Below are positions 4,774 to 6,142 of a DNA stretch of 6,142 nucleotides, piece after piece. The DNA lies in assembly GCA_937888925.1 (NCBI GenBank), contig CALARM010000661.1, forward strand, positions 1-6,142. Direction: 5' to 3'. The translations under genes were made by a program, and so were the position numbers. Position 1 is the first letter of the stretch; each line of letters starts with the position of its first letter. The notes beneath the pieces are model-generated. The model did not search any database. It was given only the letters and a program-made list of their open reading frames with translations, and was not told the origin of the DNA. The DNA comes from an uncultured Synergistia bacterium. GTDB taxonomy: Bacteria > Eremiobacterota > SpSt-956 > JAKJGF01.

Positions 4774-6142
4774 ATGAATACAGATGGAGTAAAAGGTTTT
4801 TCATTCAATCAGTTAAACAGAATTGTTGATATAATGAATTCTTCCGCTTCAAAAACAAAAGAAGAAGTTATTGACAGTGTAGCACTCGGAAGCACAAGAA
4901 CTCCGCAGCAGGATGTTATTATAATGCCTGATGTAAAGGTCATGAAAGGTCATTTTTCGGTAGAAGATATGACCAGCCGCGTAAAAGAAGAAGGAATAGC
5001 GCTTAAAGATAATTTAGAACTTATAAATGGTGTTACTGCAAAGGTTACGCCAGAAGAAATAGATAAACTCCAGAAACAGGGATTTGTTGTATACGATGAT
5101 TCGCCGAGAGATCTCGCGCCCGGTATTCCTGCTGCCACAGCTTCTACCACCAGGGCAGGTAATTCATGGGATATGCCTGAGATAAAGGATATAGAATGGA
5201 CAGGAGCTAAAGAGCTTCACGATCAGGGTCTTACAGGTAAAGGAAGAACAATAGCAATCGTTGACTCAGGATACAATCATCCTGCAAAACCCCTCAAAGC
5301 ATGGGTGGATGTCGTCGAAAAGTCACCGAAACCAATAGATCCGAACGGACATGGAACTCATGTTGCAGGAGATGCCAATAAAATAGCTCCCGACGCAGAA
5401 CTTGTAGGTATAAGGGTAATGAATTCCCAGGGACAGGGAAGACCTTCTGACATAGTAAAAGGTATAGAATGGGCCATTAAAAATAAAGACAGATTCGGTA
5501 TCGATATAATAAATATGTCTCTCGGAGCAGGCCCTGACGGTGTGCCATTTAATATGGATCCCATTAATAAAGCCGTGGAACAGGCCATAAAACTCGGTAT
5601 GGATGTAGTAGCAGCAGCCGGTAATTCAGGCCCGGGAGCAGAAACCATAGGTTCTCCTGCAGACGACCCGGCAGTTCTTACTGTAGCCGCAGCACTCAAT
5701 CCGAATAAAGTCAGTGATTTTTCAAGCCGCGGTCTCACTGAAGACGGTCTTGTAAAACCTGATATTACAGCACCGGGAGAATTTATAACTTCCTGGGCAG
5801 CTCCAAATTCACAGCTTGATAATATAGGTAAAACTATTCAGACAATAAGAGATATGACTCCTGACCAGCTTACTACTTTGTTTACAAATAAACCTGACCT
5901 GATACAGGCACTGGGATTACCGGGTAATGTTATGAGTCTATCTCCGAACGAAAGAGAAAAAGTAGTAAAGACACATCTGCCTCCAATGTTTAAACCCACT
6001 GCAGATACTCTGGCAGGGCCGGGAACATCCTTTGCTTCGCCTGAAATGGCAGGACTTGCTGCATTGTTGAAACAGGCAGTGCCGAATTCCACACCTGCAG
6101 ACAGGAAAGAAGCTTTCATGAAGACTGCAGATTCAATGGGAA
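4774..6142 (+). CDS. Subtilisin-family (S8) serine protease with I9-like propeptide (3' end missing)
   Basis: 456 codons are visible and the frame is still open at the window edge. ATG 4774 follows AAGGAGTGA with a 10-base gap from GGAG; an in-frame TAG at 4741 rules out a longer start with an ATG. The N-terminus (MNTDGVKGFSF) shows no signal peptide. Residues about 50-112 resemble an inhibitor I9 propeptide (LINGVTAKVTPEEIDKLQ). The catalytic domain starts near 130. The triad is Asp164 (IAIVDSGYN), His193 (NGHGTHVAG) and Ser419 (GPGTSFASP), with oxyanion Asn284 (AAAGNSGP), so the enzyme should be an active endopeptidase. Asp to His and the region after HVAG are short compared with subtilisin. 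In contrast, 81 residues separate APG (333-335) from GTS (417-419) where about 20 are usual, giving a polar, probably helical insert at about 348-410. The enzyme may be intracellular, exported by a non-classical route, or have further domains beyond the edge. It is divergent from the metallopeptidase genes with its own promoter. Confidence 0.95.
   Translation, partial: MNTDGVKGFSFNQLNRIVDIMNSSASKTKEEVIDSVALGSTRTPQQDVIIMPDVKVMKGHFSVEDMTSRVKEEGIALKDNLELINGVTAKVTPEEIDKLQKQGFVVYDDSPRDLAPGIPAATASTTRAGNSWDMPEIKDIEWTGAKELHDQGLTGKGRTIAIVDSGYNHPAKPLKAWVDVVEKSPKPIDPNGHGTHVAGDANKIAPDAELVGIRVMNSQGQGRPSDIVKGIEWAIKNKDRFGIDIINMSLGAGPDGVPFNMDPINKAVEQAIKLGMDVVAAAGNSGPGAETIGSPADDPAVLTVAAALNPNKVSDFSSRGLTEDGLVKPDITAPGEFITSWAAPNSQLDNIGKTIQTIRDMTPDQLTTLFTNKPDLIQALGLPGNVMSLSPNEREKVVKTHLPPMFKPTADTLAGPGTSFASPEMAGLAALLKQAVPNSTPADRKEAFMKTADSMG

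Noticed and set aside
4950..6119. Three minus-strand open frames opposite the subtilase (4950-5150, 5358-5738, 5838-6119)
   Set aside because: The subtilase frame carries all catalytic motifs; these are its complementary shadows without ribosome sites.

Overview
The window is a low-G+C (about 40% by eye) bacterial segment read with the standard genetic code. It carries strong Shine-Dalgarno sites (AAGGAGG, AAAGGAGTG), sigma70-like promoter boxes and type II lipoprotein signal peptides. I cannot place the species. The Thr/Pro-rich linkers, unusual domain combinations and short heptanucleotide repeats between genes fit a little-studied environmental lineage, but that is inference.

Layout. Three genes lie on the minus strand: a secreted Ntn-hydrolase of the penicillin acyltransferase (C45/AAT) type that runs off the left edge (1-743), and two tandem paralogous lipoproteins (905-2641 and 2731-4461). 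Each lipoprotein has a lipobox, a Thr/Pro-rich spacer, a ZU5-like beta domain, a zinc-metallopeptidase core with HExxH and a downstream Glu (gluzincin pattern), and a C-terminal beta domain. A 312-base divergent intergenic region (4462-4773) holds promoters in both directions. To its right, on the plus strand, is a subtilisin-family (S8) serine protease that runs off the right edge (4774-6142). It has an I9-like propeptide, no signal peptide, and an unusual insert of about 60 residues just before the catalytic serine.

Between the genes are short arrays of a 7-base unit ending in TCAC. In two gaps the units occur in opposing orientation and can fold into hairpins. The stop codons of both metallopeptidase genes lie inside such arrays.

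Taken together this is a cluster of hydrolases: two probably membrane-anchored metallopeptidases, one exported amidase or acyltransferase, and one subtilase. A joint role in extracellular peptide or amide processing is plausible, but nothing in the sequence proves a shared pathway. The tandem metallopeptidases are the most likely undescribed element. No tRNA, rRNA, insertion sequence or CRISPR array was seen.
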